This document shows positions 39,836-53,406 of a stretch of 64,000 nucleotides of DNA, piece by piece. Origin of the DNA: Didymodactylos carnosus (taxonomy: Eukaryota; Rotifera; Eurotatoria; Philodinida; Philodinidae); assembly GCA_905250885.1 (NCBI GenBank), contig CAJNOQ010000141.1, positions 1 through 64,000 of the forward strand, read 5' to 3'. A model generated the notes under the pieces. That model made no database searches. It was not told the origin of the DNA and saw nothing but the letters and a program-made list of their open reading frames with translations. The translations under genes were made by a program, and so were the position numbers. Within the stretch, counting starts at the first letter, position 1. Each line of letters starts with the position of its first letter.

Positions 39836-41498
39836 TCGAAAAATCTCCAAGAGTTTTTCTAAATAAGTCACGACTGTAGCCCACGAAATTCTGATTAAAA
39901 TGAGACATCTCTCAGCTCTACACTTCTTTGCAAAATTAGAGAATTCACAAGAAAAGTCCTAAATTCATCTTTTCTTCCCTCGTAAATAATGTTTTCTTGC
40001 AGATGACAACGCATAATAAAAACAATTATTTTCCTCCCTTTTTCAAAATCTTTGTTTTTTTTCTTTCTAAAATTTTACTATCTCAGTGGCGATTCTAACT
40101 GTAAACGTGACTTTGCATTTTTAATTTATATTTGAAGTTTTGACATATCAATTTGAAGAAATTTTTTTAAGAATACATCGTCAGTTCCATGTGGTAATCC
40201 TTACGTTAAACAGACTTTTTCATTCTGACATTTTAAATAATAATTAAAATTGTTTCAGAAAGCTTCAAAACTCTGTGTAATGATCAAATTTTCTTTGAGT
40301 ATAAGAATATAAATTTTTTTTTTTAAAATTTTTTATCAGAAATTATTTTTATATAGAGACTCTCTATACACTGGAAAGCTTACATGGTCTAAGAATATTT
40401 ATATTCAAGAGAAACAGTATGAGATATTTTTGATTATATACATTAATGAATAATAAAAATAACAGTAAACTATTTTTGTTTACAACATTCTACAGCAAGT
40501 GGTGTAGAAACATCTGTCAACAGAAAACACAATATGTGTTATTTAAGATTTTAAGGAAAATCGAACCGTGGATGAGTATGATTTAATCTTAATTAATGAT
40601 AATTGTTCTATATTGTTGAAGTTTTTCTCTATCATATTTTATCCAGAATGAAATTGAAATATTTTACGCTGTCGATAATTTATTTATTTTTGTTCAAAAT
40701 ATATTCATTACTAAATGACCATTCTATTGTGTAAAATGGAAAAAGTACTATTTAGCGCTTGATGTATATTATTTAAATATACGAAAATCGATGATAAGTA
40801 GAGCTAGAGAAAGCAACAAATTCATAACAAAAGTGAAATGATCTATTAATTATTGTATTTCCTATCAATAATAGATAAATGCAGTTGCGTATGTCTCAAC
40901 AACTTGTTTAATTAACCATTTATTTTGAAGGAGAAAAAAAATTTTATGTTTTATTATTCGTATATATGAACAATGGACGATTATTCTTATCTCAACAATC
41001 ACAGAAAAAAAAGCAATCATCAGATTTGATAAACTCGACATTTCTCTATTTTCAATTTTCTTTGTTTCATAGAGATGAAAGGGAGTGAGATATCGATGGT
41101 ATTAATTCAAAATTATCTTTCAAATTTTATTTCAGGATCAGTCTGACATTCAGATTGTTTGTGTCAAGTTCCTATTTCTATAGTTTGAGTAGTAAGTCAT
41201 TATTTCGTTATAATCCTATTATTAGCGTCATCATCGAGCAGATCAAAATATTCGCTCAAAAAACTATAACCTATTATTGTGTTTATTCAAAATGACAAAA
41301 AAAAACAAAATCTAAAATCATCCTCATTGTCATCAGTGGGTACCGCCCTCTAATCTATTTCTTATAAGGGAGTACGTGTGTTAATAAATGAACACACACA
41401 TCGTATCGTGAGTGAACGAGTGGTGCATCTTGATATGAATATGATAAAAAAAATAGGTGACACACATACAAACACCTAAATTGTACTCGTGTGTATTT

Positions 41499-41540
41499 GA
41501 GAAAGAGAGAGAGAGCGAGAGAGAGAGACAAAGAGAAAGA
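41499..41540. repeat. imperfect GA microsatellite
   Basis: GA units broken by GCGA and CAAA; part of the series of purine tracts in the giant intron. Confidence 0.75.
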
Positions 41541-43644
41541 TGACAGTGATGAAAATGATAATAATACGATAACAAGATATTAGGTCATATTAACGAATAA
41601 GTTATTGAGTCAATGCCGTATAACAATGAAAAAACGCAACATAAATATCAAGAAAGATAATCTTGTTTACAATGTTATGAAGAAAGTGTCAAACAAAAAG
41701 TGCGAGTATTGTTACTAATCTATCATCTACATATGAAACAATCTTACATATTACTTATCACTTTTTGATGGTGACAAGTTTCTCCTGATTAGTCATCATG
41801 GTTATCCGGGAAGCTAGTAAGGAAAGCTAGTACGGTTAGAGAGTGTATATGACGGGTTGGACAAAAGGAACTCTGCGTTAGCTTATAGTGTGTAGAAAAA
41901 GATATTGGTCAATTGAAACTAAAATTTGTCAATATACTAAACCGTCAAGCAGGGATCCACTCTTCATTTTTTTTAATAATCGAACGTGTTTTAGTGTCTC
42001 ACGGAAACTCATTGGTATTATTAATTATTGCAAAAGTTTATCTTCATAATTATTCTTATAGAGAAAGTGCTTAAAGCAATTATATGTACGTAGTATTTTT
42101 AATAATGTCTAAATACAAGGAAAACTTTGAGAAACATCCATCAAACCTCAACGTAAGAACAAAGTGGAGTTTAATACAAAATGTATACAGAAAACACTGT
42201 ACTGTACTCTACTCAAAGGTTGGAACTTTTAGACACAATTAAAAGAAATGGGTAGAACGCTCAGATAAAAGTCTGACCTCTGATAAAATACTTTTCCGAA
42301 TTCCATTGAACTTTCTAAATTACTGGAACTTTTGTCTTATTCGTCAGAACGTATAAAAATGACTATTACTAAGCATATGTCAACTTTAAACGACTATATT
42401 TACTTATTAACGCTCAATTTGAACACTATGATAGGAAAAGAGAAGAAGATCGACATATCAATTTACTGTTATTATCTATCTATTCACATATATCACATAC
42501 TCTCAAAGAATTTCTAATGGTCCTTTTCTCTGCATATAGTTTACCTAAAAATGAACATTAATTATTGGAATCAAATTTCTATTCTTATTTGTCCTTGATT
42601 TAGTTATGCGTGTTTGTCAGACAATTGTGAGAATGCATAACTCTTGTTCCAATAAATCATCATGCAGAAAAAAAAAGATAAATAAATTGCCTGACATTAG
42701 AATAGATAGAGTATTAAGAGGCGGGGTATTTATGGTCTATAGAGGTTGATCGATTAATAATATTGTTTGACAAAAATATTTTGTTTTTAATCGTATATAT
42801 AAATTTTCTACGTGATATACTATGCTTCATAAAAATAAAAGTCGAAAAGTGTTAATGAAATATTATTTCTACATGGATATTTTCGTCAACATTGCTCAGT
42901 CAACTTTTATTCGTATAAAAAAGTAATTTAAGCAGTAGTAGTAGAAGAGATTGTAAAGCAAAAAAAGATCACACATGGAGTGCTCATTTTAACAAGATCT
43001 CAAGAGAATGAATAATTACTATGTTCTCAGTGCTATACTGATTGATATTTTTTTAATCAGCCTGTTTAATCTTTTCAATTGACCATGCTCATTTTCTATC
43101 GTATCTTCAATAAGCGATCAAATGTTAAATAATCTTTGTATAGTCACAATCATCTATATTACTGTTTTATCAGGTTTTGTTGATTAAAAGATTCATCATT
43201 ACTGGAGAAACATCCTCTCATGTCAATCATATTCCATCACGATTATTTTAATCTCGATCTATAGTCTAACTATTGAGAGACTTTGTTTTGTCCTTTCAAT
43301 AATACCATTCTATAAATAATAACAAAAAACAAAACAAAAAATGAAACTGTTCTATTGAATAGAAAGAAAGTGAAGAGCAAGTGCAGCTATAATAAACTTA
43401 ATCTGTTCAACTTTTCTACTGTTCACATAACATTTTATTGTATACGTTTAAATTGTCATAAATGACTGTTGTTGGAGGTTTTTTTCTCCACTTCTTTATG
43501 CTTCGGTACGTGTTGAACATGTGTGTGTATATAAAGTTCAAGGTGAATATTAAATATGAAAAGAAAATATATATACATTAGTCAATATTCAATGTACTAC
43601 ATGTGTAAAAGATTAATCCAACTGAACGCACATGCACACTTTGT

Positions 43645-43671
43645 CTCCCTCTCTCTCTCTCTCTCTCTCTC
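43645..43671. repeat. CT dinucleotide microsatellite
   Basis: About twelve CT units in the long intron of the nested gene. Confidence 0.8.
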
Positions 43672-44364
43672 ATATATAAAAAATAAACATTGATCATTCA
43701 CATTAACATATATGAAAGGAAAGGGATGTCCGTTAAAAGGTACAACAACAAGAAAAAAAAAATAATAAATAAATTTTTTATGGTTTTTGAAGTGTATAAA
43801 ATGTTTTCTACTCTAGCTATGATGAAAAGATGAACATTATTTGTTTGAATATAAAGATTCATTACATCCGGGTCATACATATGTATATTAAATCTATTTG
43901 TCGCAAAAACCAACAGCTGCAAAACTATAAAGAATAATATGAACAGAGAAAAACATGCACATACAGTTTTACTACTCACTTTCCATTCGAACTCAAAACA
44001 GCTTGTCTTCGACATAGTCGAGATATGAATTTCTGTTAAACAATTTTTGGGTATAATATTCAGTTTTTATATAGTCCTAAAGCTTGTCATCAGTAAATCT
44101 AAGGTAAACAACACACAAACGACTTATCAGTAGATAAAACAATAATATATGCCATTGCCATTGAAATGACAAATAATAACTCTGTATATGTTTTCCAGTT
44201 GACAATATTTTTTTTACTACTTTAATCTGTTGATAACCGACATTTTTCAATATATATGTACAATAATTCTTTTTTAAAACATTTGTTTCATCGATATAGA
44301 TGCAATAAATTTCTTTTTCTAACATTTTTTTTATATTAAAAAAAATATTCAAAAATTTGCTTAC

Positions 44365-45081
44365 CAATCCAATCACGGTTGATACTTTTGTTTCTGTAGG
44401 AATAGGAGCTTTAGTTGATGGTGAAATTTCTTTGTCTGTTCCACATGCTGAAAACCATTTCGTCCATCGTTTTGTCCATGTCATATTTGATTTTATCGTT
44501 GGTGATAACATTGCAACATTTCTCGTAGGTAAAACTAAATGATGTTGCAATACTTGAGGTAATAGAGGATGTTGAACAAGTGTAGTCTCTTGCTGTTGTG
44601 ACTGTTCACGAACACAAATCGTTTGTTTATCGTTATTATTATTAATAGTTTTATTATGATTAAACAAATGATGAAGATGATTACTTGCTGAAGTTATTTT
44701 ATTTGATATAATTCTATCCGACACGTATATACTCGATATGGCTTTTAATTGACGATTATTATTTGATGTTTTTGATTTTTTACGTAGAAATTTTGAATAT
44801 CCTTTCGATTGTAATATGGACTCTTTATTTATTAAATGATGATATCCATTTTTCATATTATCATTATTATTATTCGTTTCGTTGTTGTCGGATGTTTTTA
44901 ATATTGTTGTAATTGTTTTTGTTGTTGACGTTTTTGGCAATGAAGAATGTAATAAGCAACAAGTTTCATTATGATTACATCGAATAGTATTAAGAGCATG
45001 TTCATCATTATCATAGATAGATATAATCGTTGTTTTATTATAAGAATCACCATCATTCACTTTCTTTATCATATGTTCCAT
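44365..45081 (-). CDS. unrecognised disordered protein, exon 1 (N-terminal part)
   Basis: The exon starts with ATG at 45081 and ends TTG at 44365 before the donor GTAAGC, giving 239 codons in phase 0, which fits the acceptor at 27375 after a 17 kb intron. It is rich in Asn, Thr, Lys, Ser and His. A distinctive piece is SNMTWTKRWTKWFSACGTDK, with four Trp/Phe in a short basic stretch, which might be a binding motif. No signal peptide or domain is recognised. The join to exon 2 is inferred from phase, composition and strand; small exons inside the long intron could be missed. Confidence 0.6.
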
Positions 45082-47040
45082 TTTTTTATTGGTATCGATA
45101 TACAGAGAATATATGTATATTTCTATCTATTTGTATATGTGGCATAGTGGATTATTGTTATTTTTTTCTTTCTTTTTTCTCTCTCTCACTCTCTCTCACT
45201 CTTACTCTTCTTCTTTTCGTTAAGTGTTGTACATATGTATCAGTGAGCCTTGGATATTCGTATGATGATCACTTAAAATCATATATGCATCATCTCTGTT
45301 TTCTTTCTTTCAATGTGTTCATATCAAATTTAAATAAATTAATTAACAAGGACGAGAATATGATCAATGAATATTAAATGAATAATAGTTCGTTTTATTT
45401 TTGTTAAAAGCACGTAGTAATATCGTCAGTTATTTGATGTTATGCATTTTGTATCAAGTGATATAGTAGCAGTAGTAATAGTAAAAAAGAAATGAGAGAA
45501 AGTTGATTTGATCGATTTTTTTTTTTTATCTATTTTAATGACGACAACCTATCGAATATCTAACAGGGCAATATTTATGAAGAATATAATCATTTTTCTT
45601 ACAATCAACCTTACCGATGATGATGATTGAATAAAATAATTTTATTAAATATTATTTGAATATTTTTTTTCGTCGGTTTTCATTCTTTTTACATAAAAAC
45701 CAAGTCCCATATTTTTTGTCGTCGTTGTGTCGCACTTTAGAAGGAGGAGTACAAAAAGAAAAAAAGAAAAAATTGATGTGGTGGTCACTATAAATTATAG
45801 TATTTTACACATTTTATATATATAATAGATAATCATGTTAAAGATATGAGTATCTATCATCGCTCATTTAACAAGAGAAAAAAAGAAATCGATGATGGCG
45901 TTGATATTTAATACTCATAATTTTCTTTTCACTTCAATAGTATGAGTATGCGTGTGTGATATGGAAAAATATTTGTTATATTTGCTACAACATAATAAAA
46001 ATCAATGACATTACTTGTTATAGAGAAAAAAAAGACAATAGATCGAGATATAATATTTTTTAAAATAGTAGGAGTGTCTCACGATATCAAAATGAATCCT
46101 ATTTTTTTATTTTATTTTTTTCCGTTGATACGTATAGATGCATAAATGCCTGCATATACATAGTTTTTCCATGCTAAATATATATTTTTTTTATTTTATT
46201 CATCTACTGTCCAAGTGACAATCAAGATGATGATGATGTTTTCATTTAGTCATTTATGCAGTGACTCGAACTAATCTAATTCTTTCTTTCTAGTTTTATG
46301 CTTTGTGTATATTTATACTGTATATGGATGTATATTTAAATAGAAGAGTTGATTTTATACATTTTATAACCTCTTTCATATTTTAAATAATTTTAAATTA
46401 TCTCTCTTTTTTCGTAGAAAATAATGACCTATGAAGGTCAAAGTAAACTCGCACAACTACTGTTTCAAAGTTAACTGAAAATAAACTGCATATGTTTTGA
46501 AATAAAACAAAATATATGATAATATTCAAAGATGATTATCTATCTTATTAGTTCTAATCACTCTTATCATTTTGAAATGAAGATCTTCTATTTTTCTTAA
46601 TCAATTATATGAAGTGTAAAAGTGAATTGAAAATGCAACATTTTCTCAACTAACTCTGATGCTAAACTGTTTTGCACCACCGTCTAATGGTGTACTTACA
46701 TCATTCAACAAAGAAAACAGACTGTTAGTAGGTATAGAGTACCATATGAATACACACGGTATACTCGTTTAGAATATTTTTTCATTTTATATATGGGTTT
46801 ATAATATAGATTTTCGCTGTGCAAAATAGTCATTGAATATGAATGTTTTTCGTTGGCCTCAATCTCATATTCTCTAACCCTGTTTAAAGTTTTCGATTAT
46901 TTTATTCTTACAAACTTAAACATGATAGAAATAGAGCTTTTTTGTTAATTAGCGAGGAAGATGAACATGAGAAACGGTTGTAGTATAGGAAAAAAGAACG
47001 AACAATGATTGAACTCTCTTCAATAGATGATGTAATCTTC

Positions 47041-47066
47041 TTTCTCTCTCTCTCTCTCTCTCTCTC
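47041..47066. repeat. CT dinucleotide microsatellite
   Basis: About twelve CT units in the giant intron, between the two nested genes. Confidence 0.8.
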
Positions 47067-49879
47067 ATAGTGCAATATTTTTGCATAATGCTCAATATGT
47101 CATATAGTTAGTTATTGTGCGCACACACACACACGCAAGTTTTTTAGTTATATCTTTCGTTTTTAATGTCTTTGAATAACAACTAGATACTTTGAATAGA
47201 TATTCATTCAACGACTCTATTTCTTGTCTCATAAACGTTATAATAAATTTTACAACACTGTAATCTGATATATAATAAACAACGATGGTCATACTGACAT
47301 TCTCATTATCAAACATCATCATTGATTGATTGATAGAAACCTGTTTATTTTGTTCATTTTGTATACATATAAAATGTTTTGTCAATACATTTTTCTTCTT
47401 ATACAATGGTTTTTTTCTATCACGAGAATTTAATAGGGCTTTACTGGATTTCATGCTTAACGGAATGTCTGGATAGAGGTCACTATAAGTAACTTTCTTT
47501 TCTAAGTTCGTACATGGTACCACTCGCGTTTTTACATACGAAATTTAAGCATAAATAATAGATAACAACAAAACCACCAACCTAAATACCCCCGCCCCCG
47601 AAAAAATAAAAATTTGTCCTTTCCTCTCAGAGTAAATTAAAAATTTTTTTCTTACATGTCCAAAAAATCTTTCGCTGCGCGATGCTTTAAAAATATTTTA
47701 CACCCCCCACTCTCAGTTGACTTCCTATTTGCAGCCCTGCCTCTGAAGCTCAAACCGTACGATGCTTTTCACAATTGTCTCAGCGTTTGTTGAGCAAATG
47801 TTATTAGATACAGTTTATATTAAAGGATAAATCATTTCTGACAGATTGAAAAGAAATACTTTATTAGTGGGAGTAGAATAAGTGTAGCGGCTATCAATAT
47901 CATACTCTGTTCTTATCGTGTGATAGTTATCATTTTGCAAAGAGTGTTACTACCCTCACACGGTGGGAACGAAGTTGTGTTGTTTGTTGCGTATTAACTC
48001 TGTCTTTCTCAAAGGAAACCACCTGACGAGATCATTCAGACAGGTCGAAATCGATATCTTCTTTTGATTCTTCCAGAAATGAGTTATGTTTGGCTATCTA
48101 GTAACTAAAAAGCGGTTGTAAAATTAAATTATATTAACTTAAAATTTCTCTAAAAATATTGATCTTTTCTTAGAAAACCGAAGCTAACTTCTTGTATCGT
48201 ATAACTCAAGAGATAGAAGTAGAAGATTTTTGTTGATAAAAAAAGCATGTTTTCTGCAAAATATCAATATCTGAAATTCCACTATTATAGAATTTTAACT
48301 TCTAAACGTATCTGCTGAGAAGACGATAGCTAGTAGCTTCTAGTTATGATCCTTCATTAAGTATTGAAGTTTTACGATAAACGGTTTAGACTATCCATCT
48401 TTCTGTTATTTGACAGAGCAGTCAATCACCTGTTTTGTTCTACATTTAACACTTAAAATACAAAGAATAGATAGAAGAATTCGAAATTGTTTTCGATTCT
48501 TTTTACAAAAGTCTATGAACACCATACAGACAGAGCATGTAAGCGAAAAAGTAGACATTTAAGCGAAAAATTGAAAGTGCGCTCTTCTGAGATTGAAATA
48601 GTGCCAAATATACATTGACACATGCTTTATTTAATGGTATACATTTTTTGTTTTCGCTGCTTTAGTTGGTCGGAAAACAGTTCAAATTTAGTGGAAAAAC
48701 TTAGCTTCTCAGATAGATAAAGCGCTATTATAGAAACTAAAAAGCCTTGTTAAAAAGCTAAACATAGATATTTCAGTCTATCAATTCATAAAGCAATTTT
48801 TTAATTTTGACACTAAGGAGTTGGAAAAAAATTGCTTTTGTATTTTTGCTAAATATTTTCCTAAAAGATACATTCAGTAATATTCGTTTCCGAATGTTTC
48901 AGAAGCTTTAAATTTGATGAAACTTTGGCAAAATTTTCTTTTACTTATGCTACATGTACATTGTTGGCATAAAATAGCGCAAGCTATACTGGACTGAGTT
49001 ATTGAGTTTCCAAAAAACCCTTGGCTGAATAGGTAAAATCTATTTATCTCGGTCAAAAACACTTTTATTAAAAACTCATGGGCATATTCGGAATCAGCGC
49101 GTAAAACTACATCAGATGATGTGCGATTTGTAAGTTTTTCTGAGAATAAAATTGTTCGGTATAGGCAATACGAGACTTCAAGCAGAGATGTTAGCCGCGC
49201 CGCTGTCGCCGTCGAAAAAATATTTTGAAATTTCACGCCGCCGCCGCCGCCATAAACGGAATTGGATTCTGAAGTTTCGGATAATAGTCAGAAGGCGTTT
49301 AAATTTATTCTTTTGATTTGTATCATTGGCGCCCCACTGGTGTCGTTGCTTCTTATATTAAGCGCTCACTTTCAGTGTCACAACTAATTTGCTGAGTGCA
49401 CATATAACGATGAAAGACAAATTTTTTCGATATATAGTTGATGCAATATTTATTAAATAAAGTTTATTTTATAAACTACTATCCATTTCAAAATATAGTT
49501 GAATGATTACGACATGAACACTCGAGAATGGAATGCGCAATCGAGATCGAGTTTTCGCCATCGTGTAGCCAAGATCGGGGCACATAACAATATGCAAGAA
49601 CTAAAACGTTTTCGTGGATCTCTGGAAAATCAGCTTATAGCTCCAAAGTTTTACATAGATTAATACATTCAGTTTTTTTCCATATCAGGGTACTCCAAGG
49701 TATTCTCTACAAAACCAGATCCAAGTGACATCGCGAAAATGCGTGGTTCGGGAGCTACGGGCGTTTTTCTTGAAATTTTAGGACTCCACTGCCGTTAGGT
49801 TTGGAACTGGCAGAAATCAATGAAAATATAGGTTACCGACTATGCTGAATCTCTTGGCAACATTTGTTTTTCAAAATAG

Positions 49880-50655
49880 TTCCAAAAATCTGGTGAAAAC
49901 GTACATTAGACAAAATATCCCATTTTTGCCTATTTTTGAGTAAAATTAAAAAATTCATAGCTCAGTCAAGATCAATCCAGGTTATATCAGAATATCAAGA
50001 TGTACTCTATTTTACTTGCTCCAAACGATTTTTTCCTTGAGAATAGTGAAAAACATGCCTGTACTTCGGAAGATTTCTAGAAACTCCAGAATATCTTCTG
50101 TCTGTTTTTAAAGCGTCTATTGAACTGCATAGTATTGAGCAGATAAAATAAAGTACATTTTGATATTCTGATATAACTTGGATTGATCTTGACTGAGCTA
50201 TAAATTTTTTAATTTTACTCAAAAATAGGCAAAAATGGGATATTTTGTAATGTACGTTTACTAGATTTTTGGAAAAATGGTGCTGAATCCAAATATCGGC
50301 ATGAGACGGGCCGCTAGACCTTGTGAGTACCGGATTTCTGGGAAACCAGGTTTCCAGAGCGAGAAACTTTTTGTTCCAAAAAAATTTTCTGATCTGTCTC
50401 GATTGTAGAGCACATCGAGAAACCTATAAAAAACTAGTTTTCAGAATTTTGGAACCCTTCCACTGCCCGTCAGACGGAGTTTTCTTCTCTTTTCCGTACG
50501 CTGAGGTTTTTTGAGGGAGCCTGTAGCTTTGTAAAACCTTCAAAAACACTTTAAAAAAACCCAAAACTAGTTTTTGATAGGTTTCTCGATGTGCTCTACA
50601 ATCGAGACATCAGAAAAAATTTTTGGAACAAAAAGTGGATTCAGCACCATTTTTT
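49880..50655. repeat. foldback cluster of three nested inverted repeats
   Basis: Arm 49880-50021 pairs with 50139-50274 over about 140 bp (TAGCTCAGTCAAGATCAATC on the left and its complement on the right). Immediately beside it, AAATGGTGCTGAATCC (about 50275-50290) recurs inverted at about 50637-50653. Inside that pair, arm 50366-50441 matches 50563-50638 inverted over about 76 bp (TCTCGATTGTAGAGCACATC). The short open frames at 50007-50222 and 50323-50514 lie in these arms and are not genes. It looks like compound MITE or foldback insertions. Confidence 0.7.
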
Positions 50656-51957
50656 ACCTATACTCCACTAGATTTCATTAAAAAAACGATTGGTCAGTTA
50701 CATATGTTCCCTCGTAAGTTAAGTTTGCTACTCATTTCACGACATTTCGGTTAATGTTTGGATCTTTCTCGACAAGTTACCAAAGCCATAGTGAAATCGA
50801 ATCAATTATCTCAATGCATTTGACGAGACATTGCTAAAAATCGCCTTTGCTTTATTCACGTTTCATGATTCTATTAATTAAGTTCAAATGAGTAACGATT
50901 GTCTCTTGAACAATAAATATTTTTGTCGTCAGAAATCCTTGTTATTACACTGAATAATTCCAGCTGTCTTTTTCAAAATCACACATAATTTCAGTCATGT
51001 TACATTAAGAGTGTATATATGCGCGTATTTTCTACATCACTGACAAAAAATATAACGCTGATTTTTGTTATTTCACGATGACTGCCTCTATTTCTAATTA
51101 TAAAAGAGAAAGATTCATTGTACCACTGTAGTAACAAACAAGTAAAAAAAAATATCATTTTTATCGATTCGTGGCATCTTTCTTTTGTCTGCAAAATTGT
51201 AATTATTATTTGGCACGTAATAGATAGTTGTGTGCGTGCTCATAATCATCAAACTCTGTATAGTACTTTTTTAAGTCAAATATCGATTGTACCGTTTGAA
51301 GTTTTTTCGAAAAACAATGCCGGAAACGGATCAGACCATTCCTTTTCCTCTCTATGAAGAAAGTTTTAAACTGTGCTCTTTTCTCTTGTACTCATTCAGT
51401 TTGTTTCACATGGTATTATTGGGTATGTCGTATTATTATAAACATTGTTTTGTAATAAAGCATTTTGATCTCTTTATTTATGATGAAACAATTAAACAAA
51501 TCAAATTTACAATAATATACAAAAAGAATATTTGTCGTCTCTGTTGGCAGAATTGCGAACTGTTGTTTTTTTTTTGTTGAATTAACCATGCCAAACGGTT
51601 TATGATCCGTCGTGTAAAACCTCTCACGAATATTTTCTCAACAGCATTTGATTCTAAACGTATGATACTCTAGTAACTCTTTCTTTAGAAGATATTTGTG
51701 ATCTTTCATCACATGCTTCTTAAAGTACATTATTTTAATTTTTTTACTCAAAAATCTATAAATTCTGTACTAATTACATTCTTCCATCGAATACAGTTGT
51801 TCGACTATCAACATTTTCAATTTTCATATATACTGCTCTGTTTGTTTCTCTAAAACTTTTTCATAATTCTTCCGAGTTAGATTTTATTATTCATTTGTGG
51901 TTTCAGCATATGTCAGAGGTGTCAGTTCTGGTTAAACTTTTAGAGAATCGAAATTTT

Positions 51958-52263
51958 TTATTCATGGAGGCGATCATTATGAAGAAAAACATCTGCCAAT
52001 AGTGGCAAATATTGTTGATTACCTTGATTGCTAGGCGTACAACTGCTAATCAATGCATTCAGTTCATCGTGTGGGTCAGATGAATCATCATATAAAATTT
52101 GGATACGAAAAAAATTTAGATTAAAATTTTTATGTTTGTCCAGTGGATAAAAGTACCTTAAATCTTTGAAACTCAACGATTGGTATAGTCATTTGATCTC
52201 GATATTTTAAAGTAAGTTCGATCAGCAATGTTAGGATTATTTCTGACTGAATTGACACATAGT
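51958..52263 (-). pseudogene. possible gene remnant, unrecognised
   Basis: After an acceptor TTTTCAG (exon start 52263) one minus frame reads YVSIQSEIILTLLIELTLKY and on to IVEFQRFK. A second, shifted frame then gives ILYDDSSDPHDELNALISSC, QQYLPLLADVF and a stop at 51958. Both look like protein but no canonical splice joins them in phase. It may be a decayed host-gene fragment or a gene with an exon I have misread. Family not recognised. Confidence 0.3.
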
Positions 52264-53406
52264 CTGAAAATTTCAAAAATTGATCAAAATTGATCATTGA
52301 ACAACCTTATCACTTTTCTGGTTGTATTTCTACTGTAATAAATCGTACGAAACATAATGCCTTTCTATCGCATCATGAATGTCAAGTTTCTGTATATCAA
52401 TAAATTGACTTTTACACTGTTATTATTACATCATCATCAACAGTAGTAGCGGGAATTATCTAAAAATAGAAAGTGAGAACGGATGATGGTGATGATAATA
52501 CGTGTCTAGTTGAATTAAATCTGAACCATTTGCTTTTTCTTTTCTTTTATATAAATATTCAAAAGTTAAACTGACAGGAATGTTAAAAGTCAATTTATTA
52601 TATTATTAATTGAGTTTGAACATCAGCTTCAATAAAGAGTCTGTTTCGTAATTTTCTCTATATATTCTCCTTTTTCGTAACAGAATATATATATTTTTTT
52701 TCCCATAACTCGTTAAATAAATATTTTTCCTTCGAGATTTTTATTGATACATTAGAGGCGATAGAAATAGACTATAGAAAATGTTCATTGTAAACGACGT
52801 TTATTAGTCAATGAACACTTTGTTTGATTCACAGGTTTAGTTGCAAAACCTACGATTTGTTTTCAAGGACTGAATAATATTTAATGATTTATATCGAATA
52901 GAAATATTCGAAGAAATGTCTAGGCTATATTTACTATAATTCTCGAAACGTCTATAGTGGAAAAAGCGATTATTGGAAATATTTTTGTTTTTTTTGTGTA
53001 AATTCAGCCTTTAACACTTTTTCTCTCAAATCATGTTCAGTTACAAATATTTATAGTTCTCGGATTCCAACGACGACCAATAGTAAAAAAACAGACAAGT
53101 TGTTTTCTTAAAAAACTAAAACAGTCCATATAAATACAACCACTTAAAAAAACCATCAGACAGCAAAACAGATAAAAATGACCTGCATTTCGAAAATCAA
53201 AAGAAGAACCAGCTTTTTTTCTTTTCTAGAAAATACAGAATAGTACTAAAAAGAAGAACGAAGAAAAATAAGGAGTAAGTGACCTGCGGTAGTATTTGGT
53301 TCAAAAAATTTCGTCGTATAGAATTATAGAAGTGCATAAAGAACGATTAGGTTTTATTTGATCAAGCTCTTTTCAAACTAAATCTTCATTCATATATTTA
53401 TCCACT

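Larger units (their letters stand above)
27375..44364 (-). other. 17 kb intron of the nested minus-strand gene
   Basis: I found no convincing gene here. It has GA/CT tracts at about 27706-27727, 36325-36350, 37725-37757, 41499-41540 and 43645-43671, the MITE at 34174-34594 and a 30-bp palindrome at 39806-39835. A possible 53-bp exon lies at 43980-44032 (minus) with good splice sites, but it does not keep the phase needed by the next exon. Confidence 0.5.
45082..53406. other. giant-intron stretch between the two nested genes
   Basis: AT-rich sequence with CT tracts at about 45178-45201 and 47041-47066, a GC-rich CGCCGCCGCC patch near 49195-49255, the foldback cluster at 49880-50655 and coding-like remnants at 51958-52263. 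A 143-codon frame at 47092-47523 (minus) begins with a protein-like stretch but turns into low-complexity sequence and has no start or splice context I trust. Confidence 0.45.

Noticed and set aside
43698-44015. 105-codon minus frame with a hydrophobic segment
   Set aside because: Mostly translated AT-rich intron; better explained by the small exon candidate at its start.
47092-47523. 143-codon minus frame starting like a protein (TYSDLYPDIPLSMKSSKALL)
   Set aside because: It decays to low complexity, has no ATG in a good context and no convincing splice sites.
48874-49236. 120-codon minus frame
   Set aside because: No recognisable motif, runs through a CGCCGCCGCC patch; probably chance in repeat-derived DNA.
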